Source of the DNA: Pelotomaculum sp. PtaB.Bin104
GTDB lineage: Bacteria; Bacillota; Desulfotomaculia; Desulfotomaculales; Pelotomaculaceae
Reading direction: 5' to 3'
Assembly: GCA_002067205.1 (NCBI GenBank)
Contig: MVQL01000244.1
Span: 124,001 to 188,000, forward strand
Length of the DNA stretch: 64,000 nucleotides
Shown here one piece after another: positions 26,341-36,240 of this stretch; position 1 is the first letter of the stretch, and every line of letters starts with the position of its first letter. The notes under the pieces are model-generated. The model was not told where the DNA came from and made no database searches. It worked only from the letters and a program-made list of their open reading frames with translations. The translations under genes and the position numbers were made by a program.

Positions 26341-29061
26341 TTAAATGAGTTTGTAGCCGAGCACAATGAAGATATCCGCAACCTCATCAGCTGTAATGCA
26401 GTTAAAACTATAGATACCCGGAGCTGTCTCTTTGCCAAAATTCAGCTGCCAGACAGCACCAGGTGAGCTAGCCAGGTCAATCGTTTTAGCCGAGACGTCC
26501 TTATGGCTATAGTGCATTTCGCAGGTTGCCCCGGCATAAGACAGACTGAAGATATCCGCTGCTGATTCCCCCACAGGAGGAGACAGCTTTACCACGTAGT
26601 CCTCAGTAGTCCGGCATTTTGCATAGATGTCGATATAAGTGATTTTCACCGTATCACCTTGGGTGAAGAACGGGAAGTACTCTTTAGTGATATTCAGGGC
26701 CAGGATATTATCCGCGCCGTCCGCCCCGTGGTGCAGGAACTTGTGCCATTGAGTGGGGAACTCCAAACGGGCGCTGATCAGCTGCACCAGCGAGACGGCA
26801 TTTGCTGCAGATTTGACACCATGAATGACTGCTTTGAGGTAGTCTTTGGCTCTAGTTTTGAATTCGCCTGAATCTTCCTTGGCTGTATACCTTAGATGCA
26901 TAATCACATCCGAAATGTTATTGTAATCAAACAACCTCAGTTCTTGCTCCTCGGCCAATTCGATGTCCCACTTGCTGACCGCACCGCACCCTTCAAAGGG
27001 GAGGTATCTTTCGTCCCTCAGATTCAGCTCAAACAGGCCGCTGTCGTTCTGGGCGCCGCTCAAGGCCACAGCTTGATTTTCATTCGGAACGTAATTGAAC
27101 CTGGCCGTGTCGGCGGCATAGTCCGGACACTCGTAAACTGCCCCTGTGGTATTCATCCTGGTAACATGCTCCTTAAGCCGCAGGGTGCAGTTGATCGTCA
27201 CATACGGTCCCGCCACGCCGGGAATGCTCAGGGAAACGGTTTTGAGCCGGCGGAAATAATGACCGGGGTAATCAAAGTCAAAGAGCGTCTCCGGTATTGT
27301 TACCGTGCTCTTCCCAGTTGTTCTCAGACTGAGCAGGGCAACCGGATCCAACAGGGCTACTGAAATGTGTTTTGTGAGTTCAAAGTCCCTCTTGTTGTGC
27401 TCTATATAGGAGGCATCCATCCGCCGCAAGTCATACTGCAATTTTTCCCCGCTCAAAAGGCCCTTCTTCAAGCTGTCCCAATAGCCGAACTGAATAAAAG
27501 AAGTATCGCTTATGCCCAGCTCCCAGCGGTAACAAAGCTCGGCCTTTTTGGCCAGGTCATAGGCCAGCTGGTAGCTTTGGAAGTAGACGGTGGCAATTTG
27601 TCCCACCATCCAGTCGTATAATTCCTCATTGGTGTATTTGCTGCTTAAATATTTCCCGATCTCTTTGGATTTTTCCGTCTGCAGGTCATGGTTGCCGAGT
27701 TCGCTTTGGGTGATCGCGGCGCGGATCTCCGCCGCGGCGATCTGCTTGTCCAGCATTGCCAGCTCTTTGAAGGCTGAATCAGCCTGGAACTTCCAGTCAT
27801 CACTCCTGCGGTCATAGCCCCCGCGCACAGAACTCATGGCACCCTGGGTATTGTTGACGCCGGCCATGATCCCCAGGAAGGAGCTTACCGCCCTGAGCAC
27901 GGATGCGAGATTGGCCCCGCCGAAAGTGGCGCCGACGGTGGTGGGGACCCCAAGCTTGAACTCCGGCACTGCCGCACAGACTGCCGCAATGGTATCCATC
28001 TCCCCCTGCAGGATCTGGAATACCATGCCCAACTGCAGGGAGTCCAGGTGCTGCTTCTCTTTCTCATTCATATAAGGTCTTGTCGAATAATAATTGTACC
28101 TTAGCTGGACAACGTCTTTTTGTTTTTTCAAAGCCTCCAGGGTCTCGGCTGCCTCATCGGCCTGACCGGCCTTGACCTCTCTTGCCGCTTCAAGAAGGTG
28201 TATTTCATGAACTTGACGCATCAAAGCCAACGCTTCGGCATCTTTCTTTTCCAGCGCGGCGAGCAGTGCGCTGCCAAGCATTTTCACATCATTGCACAGT
28301 TCATTGGCCTTTTGCAGCAAGATATTGAAGCGGTAAAAAGGCTTCACGGCAGTGACATCATTGATGATACTGCTGAGGTCGATCCCGGCTGCGGCCGCTT
28401 TGGCCAGCAGCGCCGGATCGATAGGCGGCTCAGACAGCGGCAGCTGGCGGGCAATGCCTTCAATGTTCATCCCGTGGCGGATTTTAAATAAGCGGTCGGC
28501 GATCGTGTCCCAGTACTCAACCAGGTGTTCATTTTTGGCGATGCAGAAATAGGCCATCTTGCCCAGGCTGCCACCGGCTCCCGTGGTTGATGCGGGGGGC
28601 GCCGAAGGTTCGATATACAGTTCAATATCCACCATGGCGTTGGAGAAGGCATCCAGCTTATCATCCAGGTCATCAAAGGTTTGCACTTCCGGCATCGCTC
28701 TGGGAGGTACACTTTCCGGCCGCTCGCCGAGTATTTTTGCGCACAAAACATAGAGCTGGGTCGCTTCGTTGATTGACTCAATGGTATCCCTTCGGAACAA
28801 CTGGTCCCCCCAGGAGATCAGATTGTCAATATATTTCATAACCACATGCTTCATGTAGGCCAGGAGTCTCATCCTGGCGATGATGTGCGGCCGGAAGGGG
28901 TATTTCATCCACCTATCAACCTGTTCGGCCAGCTCCACCGCGCTGTTCATCAGGTCGTCCAGGGTCTGGATGGGCTTCATGGCCTGGTCATAAAATGGCT
29001 TGAACTGCCAGCCAGAAGCGCTCCTTGCCCCCGCCCTCGCTGCTGGTGGGATCAAAAACAT
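26341..29061 (-). CDS. Tc toxin subunit TcA, C-terminal piece (pore and TcB-binding region)
   Basis: The last 890 or so residues of a TcA-like protein. True homology begins at about 29010 (WQFKPFYDQAMKPIQTLDDLMNSAVELAEQ), continues through the helical channel region with coiled-coil stretches (about residues 270-500, including SAFKELAMLDKQIAAAEIRAA) and ends in the beta-rich TcB-binding domain (VTINCTLRLKEHVTRMNTTG, EEQELRLFDYNNISDVIMHLRYTA). In an intact toxin this forms the translocation pore and the lid that docks TcB-TcC. The first 20 or so codons are out-of-frame read-through, because the join to the preceding piece is broken by a 4-bp tandem duplication at 29008-29015. No start signal is evident, so expression is doubtful. 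Confidence 0.85.
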   Translation of the reverse strand: MFLIPPAARAGARSASGWQFKPFYDQAMKPIQTLDDLMNSAVELAEQVDRWMKYPFRPHIIARMRLLAYMKHVVMKYIDNLISWGDQLFRRDTIESINEATQLYVLCAKILGERPESVPPRAMPEVQTFDDLDDKLDAFSNAMVDIELYIEPSAPPASTTGAGGSLGKMAYFCIAKNEHLVEYWDTIADRLFKIRHGMNIEGIARQLPLSEPPIDPALLAKAAAAGIDLSSIINDVTAVKPFYRFNILLQKANELCNDVKMLGSALLAALEKKDAEALALMRQVHEIHLLEAAREVKAGQADEAAETLEALKKQKDVVQLRYNYYSTRPYMNEKEKQHLDSLQLGMVFQILQGEMDTIAAVCAAVPEFKLGVPTTVGATFGGANLASVLRAVSSFLGIMAGVNNTQGAMSSVRGGYDRRSDDWKFQADSAFKELAMLDKQIAAAEIRAAITQSELGNHDLQTEKSKEIGKYLSSKYTNEELYDWMVGQIATVYFQSYQLAYDLAKKAELCYRWELGISDTSFIQFGYWDSLKKGLLSGEKLQYDLRRMDASYIEHNKRDFELTKHISVALLDPVALLSLRTTGKSTVTIPETLFDFDYPGHYFRRLKTVSLSIPGVAGPYVTINCTLRLKEHVTRMNTTGAVYECPDYAADTARFNYVPNENQAVALSGAQNDSGLFELNLRDERYLPFEGCGAVSKWDIELAEEQELRLFDYNNISDVIMHLRYTAKEDSGEFKTRAKDYLKAVIHGVKSAANAVSLVQLISARLEFPTQWHKFLHHGADGADNILALNITKEYFPFFTQGDTVKITYIDIYAKCRTTEDYVVKLSPPVGESAADIFSLSYAGATCEMHYSHKDVSAKTIDLASSPGAVWQLNFGKETAPGIYSFNCITADEVADIFIVLGYKLI

Positions 29062-30541
29062 AATGGAACCATTTTCTTGCCTCTTCGAAACGTTGGTCGT
29101 TGGAAAGTTTTACCGCGATCAGCACCGGAATGTGGAAGAACAGCTCCCAGTTATACTGCGAGTAAGCGCCGCCGTACTTGAAATCCACCACGTCGGCAGG
29201 ATAAATATCCTTCACCAGCTTGGCATCAGGCGCGTACATCTCCTTAAAATACATGGTATCTGCCGGGGACTGCAGCGCACGGGCAAGCATACCTTCAACA
29301 CCACTGAAATTAAGCTGCCTGATCAATTCCTGGACCTGCGGGTGGAAATAGGCCGAAAAAGTATAGCGGTCTTCATAATGGTACTTTTTGTTGGTATAGG
29401 AATCCACACCGAACACATTGACCCTGCCGGCATCTGGAATTGCATCCGCAAGGCCTGCATTGGCTTTAGCTCTCACCGGCACGTTGGTGTCCCCGCCAAA
29501 ACCGGCCGGGTTCGCGCCAAGCCGCAATGCCGCGGTGCCAAACCTTAACGATTTCAATGCCAAGGACCGGCCAGATGCTCCTCCCGGGGTTGTCCAGTTA
29601 TAACTGGTATGGCTGGCGGGAATATTTCTTAGCACCTCTGTGCCTTTGTAAACTTCCTCTTGCAACAACAGGTAAGTCCCTTCCCTGCCTGCGATCTCCC
29701 CGAAGACAGCGGTCACCTCATCCACGGGGTTGTCCTCGATCACGGCTGGGTCAGCCACCGTTACCAGCTCAGGATCCCACAGCGGGTCCTCCCAGGGATC
29801 AGGTTGTGGTTCCGGCAGGACCACCGGTTCTTCAACGTAGTACCACTCGCGCCAGAAATCATGAGGCAAATCCAGATCAGTGTCCTCTGGAACCTTAAGG
29901 TTAAGGTTGTCTTCCACCAGTTCCCTTTCGTAGAGGGCGAAAAGCGTATTCTGTGGATCCTGGAAGAAAAACGAATCTTTCAGCGGGTTGTATTGATAAT
30001 CTGAATTTGTTGCCAGGCTGTACTGGCCATAAAGGGTCTGCCCCAAAATGGGATTGTTCGCGTCGTCCCGGTAAAGACCGGAATCCCCCCGGAACAGGCT
30101 TTTTTCAATCGCTGTGCCGGGCGGCGCGTATACTGCAGGATCAATCCCATAACCGCTATCAACGGTGGGCTCGGTATTGCTGTTGATAAAATCAAACCTG
30201 AAATTAGGCGTACCCTTGTAAGTTAAAACCAGGTTCAGCTTATTTATCTCTGTCGCCCTGCCGTTTGAATTAACTATTTTTTGATCCGGTTTGCTGTAGA
30301 AATAGATTCCGTCTTTGATATAATCAATATTATCTTTAAAGAAGGCAGGTAAATTCCAGTAGAGCCTGGACATTTTCTTGGCTGTCCATTTATTTTTCTT
30401 AAACTCGCTCCAGGCCAGCTTGACCTGCCAGTATTTCGGTGCCTTAGCCAACGTCTCATTTTCAGCCGGCATGGTTATATCTGTCTGCATGGCCTTTTCC
30501 GTAAAAATCAGCCAGAACAAATGCAGGCGCCGGTTCCACAC
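28988..30541 (-). CDS. Tc toxin subunit TcA, middle piece
   Basis: Begins inside TcA at a segment typical of the neuraminidase-like TcA family: WNRRLHLFWLIFTEKA, then KYWQVKLAWSEFKKNKWTAKKMS. It runs to RKWFHYVFDPTSSEGGGKERFW, where the frame is lost. The preceding codons, upstream of the GTG at 30541, already encode TcA sequence (GPEYTIEGDHILPVV), so this is not a natural gene start. The N-terminal piece ends at the same place in another frame; the long shell and receptor-binding region expected between them is absent. I read it as the second part of one degraded tcA. Confidence 0.82.
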   Translation of the reverse strand: MWNRRLHLFWLIFTEKAMQTDITMPAENETLAKAPKYWQVKLAWSEFKKNKWTAKKMSRLYWNLPAFFKDNIDYIKDGIYFYSKPDQKIVNSNGRATEINKLNLVLTYKGTPNFRFDFINSNTEPTVDSGYGIDPAVYAPPGTAIEKSLFRGDSGLYRDDANNPILGQTLYGQYSLATNSDYQYNPLKDSFFFQDPQNTLFALYERELVEDNLNLKVPEDTDLDLPHDFWREWYYVEEPVVLPEPQPDPWEDPLWDPELVTVADPAVIEDNPVDEVTAVFGEIAGREGTYLLLQEEVYKGTEVLRNIPASHTSYNWTTPGGASGRSLALKSLRFGTAALRLGANPAGFGGDTNVPVRAKANAGLADAIPDAGRVNVFGVDSYTNKKYHYEDRYTFSAYFHPQVQELIRQLNFSGVEGMLARALQSPADTMYFKEMYAPDAKLVKDIYPADVVDFKYGGAYSQYNWELFFHIPVLIAVKLSNDQRFEEARKWFHYVFDPTSSEGGGKERFWLAVQAIL

Positions 30542-31344
30542 TACGGGCAGGATATGATCGCCCTCGATGGTGTATTCCGGTCCGGGATGGCCAGCCCCAA
30601 TATTTCACCAAACGCGGTTTCAGATTTTCGAAGCTTTTTGTCCAACACCAGTTCTGCCAGGGCATTATCCAACTGCTTGATTATTACATTTTGATTTTGC
30701 AGTAACCTGCTGTCAATGATATTTTTGGCGGCTGCTTCCTCCAGGGTGCGTTTAACCGCTTCCCGATCGTTTTGCAGAATGTTCTCCAGGTCCCTGGGGA
30801 AGCCCATCTTCATCAGAGCGTAAAAAACATCCGGGGCAATACCCGTTTTTTCGGCATATTGCCGGGCTTGCACATATAGGGCCAGCTCCTGCGGGGGCTT
30901 GCCGGACTGCAGCGACAGGAAGGAAATATCCCTTTGACCGGAATCCTCCTTAAGCTCTGCATACGGCAGATCGCCGACAATTGCTTTTATTGCTTCACCG
31001 GTGATGTTAAACCTGGGGTTTCCTTTATACTTTGGTGTATCGATAATGAAATTCAATTCATTTTCCGCATTTTTAACTTCACGCAAATCTGAAGCCAGGA
31101 TTGTCTTTTCATTGCCTTCCTGCAGCTCCACTTGAAAAACCGGGTTTTTCTGATTTAGCTTAGGGTTTCTCACATTAAACTGCATTTCGTAATATCCGGT
31201 GTCAACTGTTTTAGTTTTGCAGATCAACTGACGATTTCTGAAGCCTTTTTCGTAAACCGCAACGGTTATTTCCGCAATCGGGTTGGCGTCAATATGGTAT
31301 ACATAGCCTTTGACTTTAACAAAGGAAATGTTGCTATCCGGCAT
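30541..31344 (-). CDS. Tc toxin subunit TcA, N-terminal piece
   Basis: Starts at ATG 31344 with AGGAG eight bases upstream. An N-terminal transthyretin-like beta domain (about residues 5-110, VKGYVYHIDANPIAEITVAVY) is followed by a helical region of the VRP1/TcA N-terminus (DISFLSLQSGKPPQELALYVQARQYAEKTG, FYALMKMGFPRDLENIL). It stops at 30541, after ETAFGEILGLAIPDR, where a deletion has joined it out of frame to the TcA middle region. At 267 residues it is about a tenth of a normal TcA. It follows the TcB/TcC genes on the same strand. Confidence 0.8.
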   Translation of the reverse strand: MPDSNISFVKVKGYVYHIDANPIAEITVAVYEKGFRNRQLICKTKTVDTGYYEMQFNVRNPKLNQKNPVFQVELQEGNEKTILASDLREVKNAENELNFIIDTPKYKGNPRFNITGEAIKAIVGDLPYAELKEDSGQRDISFLSLQSGKPPQELALYVQARQYAEKTGIAPDVFYALMKMGFPRDLENILQNDREAVKRTLEEAAAKNIIDSRLLQNQNVIIKQLDNALAELVLDKKLRKSETAFGEILGLAIPDRNTPSRAIISCP

Positions 31345-31395
31345 GATCCTTTCTCCTTTCTCTTTTTTCACATTTTGAGACTATCCCCTCTTCAC

Positions 31396-31914
31396 TTAAT
31401 AACTTTGTTTGGATTGGTATATTATTATCTCATCAAACAGCGATTGTTGAGCTCTATCGGCAGCTGATCTTAACAATCCGATGTTTTCCAGAATTCTGCT
31501 TTCACCTACGGTAACAAGTGCTCTCTCAAAATATACATTACCCTGGTACTCTTCCATTAACTCCGTCAGATGATAATCTAATACTTCACCTAAATTTTGC
31601 GCTTGTGTACTTCTTGCCTGGATTGCCCTCATGGACTGAAGTACCTCCCTAAAAATTTCTATCTCACCGAAAGCAAGCCGGGTCAGGAAACGCAATGTAT
31701 CTGCATCAATGTTCGCCCTTTCAGCTTCAGTGAGACCTTCTGCTCCAAAAACAACATCTTCCCTTACACCTCTTAGATAGGCTCCATAAGCTGCGATTAG
31801 ATTGGCATAAGGAATATTGGTCAGCGGCTGGATTAGGACTCTATGTTCAGCAGACCTGTATGGTGTTACTGCCCGCCAGGTCGCTGCGTATCCCGGCGGT
31901 AGGAACCCCCTCAT
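31396..31914 (-). CDS. Variable C-terminal extension of the TcC/RHS protein, separated by an in-frame stop
   Basis: 172 codons beginning at the ATG immediately after, and in the same frame as, the TAA that ends the large RHS gene. The join reads GGLDFGGARLS-stop-MRGFLPPGYAATWR, and the frame stays coding-like (NIPYANLIAAYGAYLRG, then helical AERANIDADTLRFLTRLAFGE). No ribosome-binding site precedes it. It may be the end of the toxin domain cut off by a nonsense change, or a separately translated partner such as an immunity-type protein. I do not recognise the family. Confidence 0.55.
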   Translation of the reverse strand: MRGFLPPGYAATWRAVTPYRSAEHRVLIQPLTNIPYANLIAAYGAYLRGVREDVVFGAEGLTEAERANIDADTLRFLTRLAFGEIEIFREVLQSMRAIQARSTQAQNLGEVLDYHLTELMEEYQGNVYFERALVTVGESRILENIGLLRSAADRAQQSLFDEIIIYQSKQSY

Positions 31915-34900
31915 TTATGATAGGCGCGCTCCTCCAAAATCCAGCCCGCCTTGATAAAAGGTATCCGAGGGTGGAGTAATCGTTCCTCTTGTATTAAATA
32001 TACCCGAGCCTCTGGTTTCCTGATTGGCAATAACTAAAACCAGCTCAGGATCAAAGTTTGGATCTGATTGTCCTAAGGCTTCTAACTGACTTACTATACT
32101 TCGCGTCACTTCTATATTGGATAAACTATTGCATATCCTTTCAACAGCTACCCGGTTGCCCTCCCCTTCACTATACCATTGCGTAAAATCAACTCTCACG
32201 CTCCCATATCGATTTTCATGGGTCCATCCACCCATAGGCACGCCCTGCCTAATAGTTTGCCTTTCGTTATCAGGAACTTGAAGCTCAGCTCTCATCTTTC
32301 CGACAAATTCAAAAACGGTTGACGGATCATCCCGATATTGCCGGGCTATTCTCTGCATCTCTTCCGGAGTTGTTAAAAACCCGTTACTATCTTTTTCTTT
32401 CACCGGCGCATTTCTTGAATATCTATACAGATTAATTCCATCCGCTAATCCGGCTGGGTCACTGTTTATCCATCTTCCCAACCACGGGGCATAGTACCGG
32501 GCTAGATGGTAATTCAAACCCGTTTCCTCATCCCGCTCCATCCCGATATACCGGTAACGCTTGGCAGCAGATTTTATATTAGCATTTTTGGCCTGGTAGG
32601 CCGTCGTGCCAAAGGGGTGGTATTCTTCGTAAGAAATCACCTGCGCCTCGCTTGTCCCATCCAGTTCCAGACCGGCCGAGCCCAAATGGTTATGCAGTTG
32701 GTAGCGCACCAGTTGTTTTTCCGTGCCGTCATCCACCTCGTTGCGGGTTTCAATCACCACAAACCGATGCTGTTGGTCTGTCAGGCTCAAGCTAGTGCGT
32801 ACCAAGCCTGCGTCCGTACCGGTGTGTTTTAGATAGAGTTCATAGCCGGCCAGGTAAATTCGCTCCTCTTTTCTGGACGGGATCATGCCGGCGGCGGCTT
32901 GGTTTTCCGTAATCTTGCGCAGGCGCTGCCCCTGACCATTGTACTGGTAGTAAGTGGTTTCCGGTGTTCCTCCGTCGGTGCGGCGCTGGCGGATGGTTTT
33001 TACTATTTTCTCCTTGAAGTTCCATCCTATTTCTTCTAAATGAGGCATAGCAGTCATAAAGCCGTGCTGATTGTGATGGGGGTAATTGTATGTATTTGCC
33101 CCGACCTGGGTGCTGATTAACCGGTTGTTTTCCGCCTGGTAGTTGTAACTTCTGGTCCAGTCACCACCCGCTGCCTGGTGCCGCATCTGCAGGATATTTC
33201 CGACCGCATCATACTGGTAGCTTTGGGTGTATTTCCGGACCGGCATGCTGTCCCCCGGGTTGAACCCGCGCATAAACGGGGCGTCGTTCCAGTTGTCTCC
33301 GGCATCAAAATTAAGCGCGGCGCTGTTTTCTCTGCCTGTTGCTTCGATCAGGCGGTAGAGGGCATCGTAGGTATAGGTTGAAATCCCGCTGATTTTTTGG
33401 TTGTCGAAGAATGCAACAGGGACATTTTTGTCTTTAATGTGAGTGATGTTGCCAACCGGATCAAAGGTATAACGCCAGTCCTGCAGGGGACCGTTGCCCC
33501 TTTGGGACACGAGCCGTTTGAGCCGGAAGGTTTCCTTGTCGTAATGGAAGTTGGTGATCACATCGTTGCCGTAAACAATTTTGCAGCGCTGTCCTTTTTC
33601 GTTATAGCCAATGTCCTTGATATAGACAACGGTTACGGCCGGATCAGCATGAGCCACGCTTTCCCCGTTCAGCAGGCCTGCCTCGTTATAGGAAGAAGTA
33701 ATGACGCTGCCGTCCGGTGCCGTTTGCCGGGTAATTCTGCCCAGAGCATCTGTTTCGGCAACAAAGGTAAAAGCATCAGGCTCCAGGTCAGCGGCCAGGT
33801 TGGCGTCGATCCAGTTGGCCACAGCTTGATAATTTTTGAATAACCGGTGGGTGGTTGATTTGGGTTGCCCCTTGAAGTCATAGGCGGGAGTCTCCACCAT
33901 CCCCCCTGTATCATAACGGCGCACGACATTGCCCCTGAGATTTTTCAGCTCCGGGTCGGGCTCGTCCTCACCGTAGAAGATCCTTTCAAAAACATGGTCA
34001 AGAAGAGCGTGGCCGTCCCCGCCCAGCACCTTGCTTTGCGTGGGGCGGTGCAAAGTATCATAGAAGTATTGGAATTCATGACTGCGCTCGTCCCAGGTGC
34101 GAAGCGGGTTGCCCAGCATATCGGCAAACAGCCAACGCTGTCCCCCATCCATGCTGTTTTGATAGACATTATTGCCCAGCATATCGTATTTGTACTGCAT
34201 TACCGGGTTGTTGCGGGCATCGGTTACGCTGCGCAGGTTGCCCTCCGGATCCAGGTCAGCCCTGGTATGATAAAACTCGCCAGCCCCAGTATCGGGATGT
34301 TTATTATAGTCAACGGACAGTACCGGCCTGCCTAAAGGATCAAAGTGCTGGGTAGCGGGTGTACCGGCATGCCGGGCGGCGTGGTCGGCGGCTGACTTTT
34401 CCCGGCCGGGGTCTTTGCCGGCAGCTAAGAGATCGGTGTCAATCAGCCGGTTGGCCCGGAGGCGGTGCCAGTCAGACTCCAGGACCGTGTCGTTTTGGTC
34501 ATGAAAGCTTTGCTGCCAGGAGTCAAATTCAGTTTTACTGAAGGTTCCATCCGGCATTTCGGTCTTAATCAAGCGCCCGGCGTCGTCGTAATAGAGGATT
34601 GGCGTAACCCCGGTTTCCACCAGTTCCTTCAAGTCTTCGTACTGGTGCGTTGCCGAAAAATAAGGCTCGTATTGTTTTACAGCGCTGCCTTTATTGTTGA
34701 GCACCGTTCTGCCGCTGCCGATCCAGCGGAGTTGTCCCGGTTCAAGCACTGAAGTATCCACCTCGGACACAACATAGGCGCCATCAGCGCCGATAGTGAC
34801 CATTTTCGCCGGGCCCGGCTCCGCCTGTGCTTTTTTCATCACCACCTGCCCCAGCCCGCTGGAGTACTCGAAACTGATCTGCACCGGCGCATCACTGTTT

Positions 34901-36240
34901 TTTTGAAAATGCTCCTCACGCAGGATAGAGGCGGCTACGACGGGCTTACCATCGTTTTGGCAACAATCAAAATCATAGACAAAGCGTGCGGTGGCATGCC
35001 GCAGCAGGTTTTTACCCGCGCTAACTAACTGGCTGGAAATCGGGGCATTGAAGAAGTCGTGCAGCAAAGCTTGTTCTGCAGCAGTGGTATACTCAGTGAA
35101 ACCGGTCAGATCATCCGCCTCGCTGCCCTTACCCAATATGGCCGTGGCCTTGACCAAACCCAGTTCATCGGTAAGGGCTTCCGTTATATTGTCGTTGGCA
35201 TCTTTAACCCGTTGTGCCGAGAGTGTGCGGTAATTAAATTCATCAACGGCAGCTTTATTGCCCAGGGCGTCAGCTGTTTCCTCAATAAATAAATTATATT
35301 CAGCATCGTATTTCACCCTGGTTTTAGCCCCGTACGAGTCAGTATAAGCAATGGGGACGAAGAAACGGTCTTGCGCATTTACCGCTGTCTCACCCGCGTC
35401 CACATCGATATATTGGACAGCGCCGGAGCGCACCCACCAGTTATTGTCGCCCTCACTATTGGTAAATTTCCCTTCCATAAGCAGGGCCGCGCCGACCCTT
35501 GCTCCGAAAATATCCGCCACCAGCTCAGGGGTATAAGCCAATTGATAGCTCTCATAAACGAGCCCTTTTGCCCCTAACTGGTGTAAAGGCAGGGCGCCGG
35601 TCAGGTCAGGATGATAAAACGTGGCGCGGGTGTGCTCAATCAGCCTTTTCTGAGCAGTCCCGGGAGCGGGGCTGTTGTCTATCTGATGATAAGCCACCTC
35701 AGCGGCACTTGCCAGGATGTGGTCAAAATCAGCCGGTGTGTAGTACGGGCCGGCTTTAGCCACACCTTTGAGCTCATAGGTCCTCACCTCCGAGGGCAGG
35801 CGCAGCCGGTAATGCTCCTGCTCAATCACATCGTTGGTGTAACTATTTTGGGTATAAATGATTGTTGTTGTGTCCTGTACCTGCCGGGTCTTGGCAGGGA
35901 GAGCGGGGTCACCCAGCAGGCGGGGATAAACCACGGCAACCTTTTCCAGGATGTTGCCATACTCATCCATCTTGAGGTTCAGGCTGTGGGCAATGCGCGG
36001 GTCCGTTTGCCTGCAGCCATGCTCATCCGGGTCTTTAATATTTCGCTCATAGCTGTAAGTGACGGCCTCGCTTTCTTTCACGGCGAAGACCGCGTGCTTA
36101 TTCTGTCCCCTGGGTTGCAGCAGCTCAATCACACAATTGTGCGCGGCGACAGAATAAGGCATTAATTCTTTTTGGCGCTGGCCGGGGGTGGCACCGGACA
36201 AAGGGGCGTCTTGAGCAAAGACCTCCGAGCGCAGAATCAT
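31915..36240 (-). CDS. TcB C-terminal / TcC RHS-repeat toxin protein
   Basis: 1441 residues. The N-terminal 500 or so are the second half of TcB (LRSEVFAQD, VIELLQPRGQNKHAVFAVKESEAVTYSYERN, and the TcdB-middle-like region). From about residue 550 there are many YD/RHS repeats (YYDDAGRLIKTEMPDG, YKYDMLGNNVYQNS, YNEAGLLNGES, YQYDAVGNILQM). The RHS core closes with EYHPFGTTAY, GLNYHLARYYAPWLGRWINSDPAGLADGINLYRY, which includes the DPxG autoproteolysis-type motif. The last 154 residues are unrelated variable sequence, the position of the toxic effector in TcC. The start overlaps the preceding gene by ATGA, but homology shows both are one protein split by a frameshift. Confidence 0.88.
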   Translation of the reverse strand: MILRSEVFAQDAPLSGATPGQRQKELMPYSVAAHNCVIELLQPRGQNKHAVFAVKESEAVTYSYERNIKDPDEHGCRQTDPRIAHSLNLKMDEYGNILEKVAVVYPRLLGDPALPAKTRQVQDTTTIIYTQNSYTNDVIEQEHYRLRLPSEVRTYELKGVAKAGPYYTPADFDHILASAAEVAYHQIDNSPAPGTAQKRLIEHTRATFYHPDLTGALPLHQLGAKGLVYESYQLAYTPELVADIFGARVGAALLMEGKFTNSEGDNNWWVRSGAVQYIDVDAGETAVNAQDRFFVPIAYTDSYGAKTRVKYDAEYNLFIEETADALGNKAAVDEFNYRTLSAQRVKDANDNITEALTDELGLVKATAILGKGSEADDLTGFTEYTTAAEQALLHDFFNAPISSQLVSAGKNLLRHATARFVYDFDCCQNDGKPVVAASILREEHFQKNSDAPVQISFEYSSGLGQVVMKKAQAEPGPAKMVTIGADGAYVVSEVDTSVLEPGQLRWIGSGRTVLNNKGSAVKQYEPYFSATHQYEDLKELVETGVTPILYYDDAGRLIKTEMPDGTFSKTEFDSWQQSFHDQNDTVLESDWHRLRANRLIDTDLLAAGKDPGREKSAADHAARHAGTPATQHFDPLGRPVLSVDYNKHPDTGAGEFYHTRADLDPEGNLRSVTDARNNPVMQYKYDMLGNNVYQNSMDGGQRWLFADMLGNPLRTWDERSHEFQYFYDTLHRPTQSKVLGGDGHALLDHVFERIFYGEDEPDPELKNLRGNVVRRYDTGGMVETPAYDFKGQPKSTTHRLFKNYQAVANWIDANLAADLEPDAFTFVAETDALGRITRQTAPDGSVITSSYNEAGLLNGESVAHADPAVTVVYIKDIGYNEKGQRCKIVYGNDVITNFHYDKETFRLKRLVSQRGNGPLQDWRYTFDPVGNITHIKDKNVPVAFFDNQKISGISTYTYDALYRLIEATGRENSAALNFDAGDNWNDAPFMRGFNPGDSMPVRKYTQSYQYDAVGNILQMRHQAAGGDWTRSYNYQAENNRLISTQVGANTYNYPHHNQHGFMTAMPHLEEIGWNFKEKIVKTIRQRRTDGGTPETTYYQYNGQGQRLRKITENQAAAGMIPSRKEERIYLAGYELYLKHTGTDAGLVRTSLSLTDQQHRFVVIETRNEVDDGTEKQLVRYQLHNHLGSAGLELDGTSEAQVISYEEYHPFGTTAYQAKNANIKSAAKRYRYIGMERDEETGLNYHLARYYAPWLGRWINSDPAGLADGINLYRYSRNAPVKEKDSNGFLTTPEEMQRIARQYRDDPSTVFEFVGKMRAELQVPDNERQTIRQGVPMGGWTHENRYGSVRVDFTQWYSEGEGNRVAVERICNSLSNIEVTRSIVSQLEALGQSDPNFDPELVLVIANQETRGSGIFNTRGTITPPSDTFYQGGLDFGGARLS

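Noticed and set aside
31396..31914. An RHS immunity gene
   Set aside because: The frame is continuous with the toxin gene except for one stop codon and has no ribosome-binding site, so a split toxin tail is at least as likely; I did not call it immunity.
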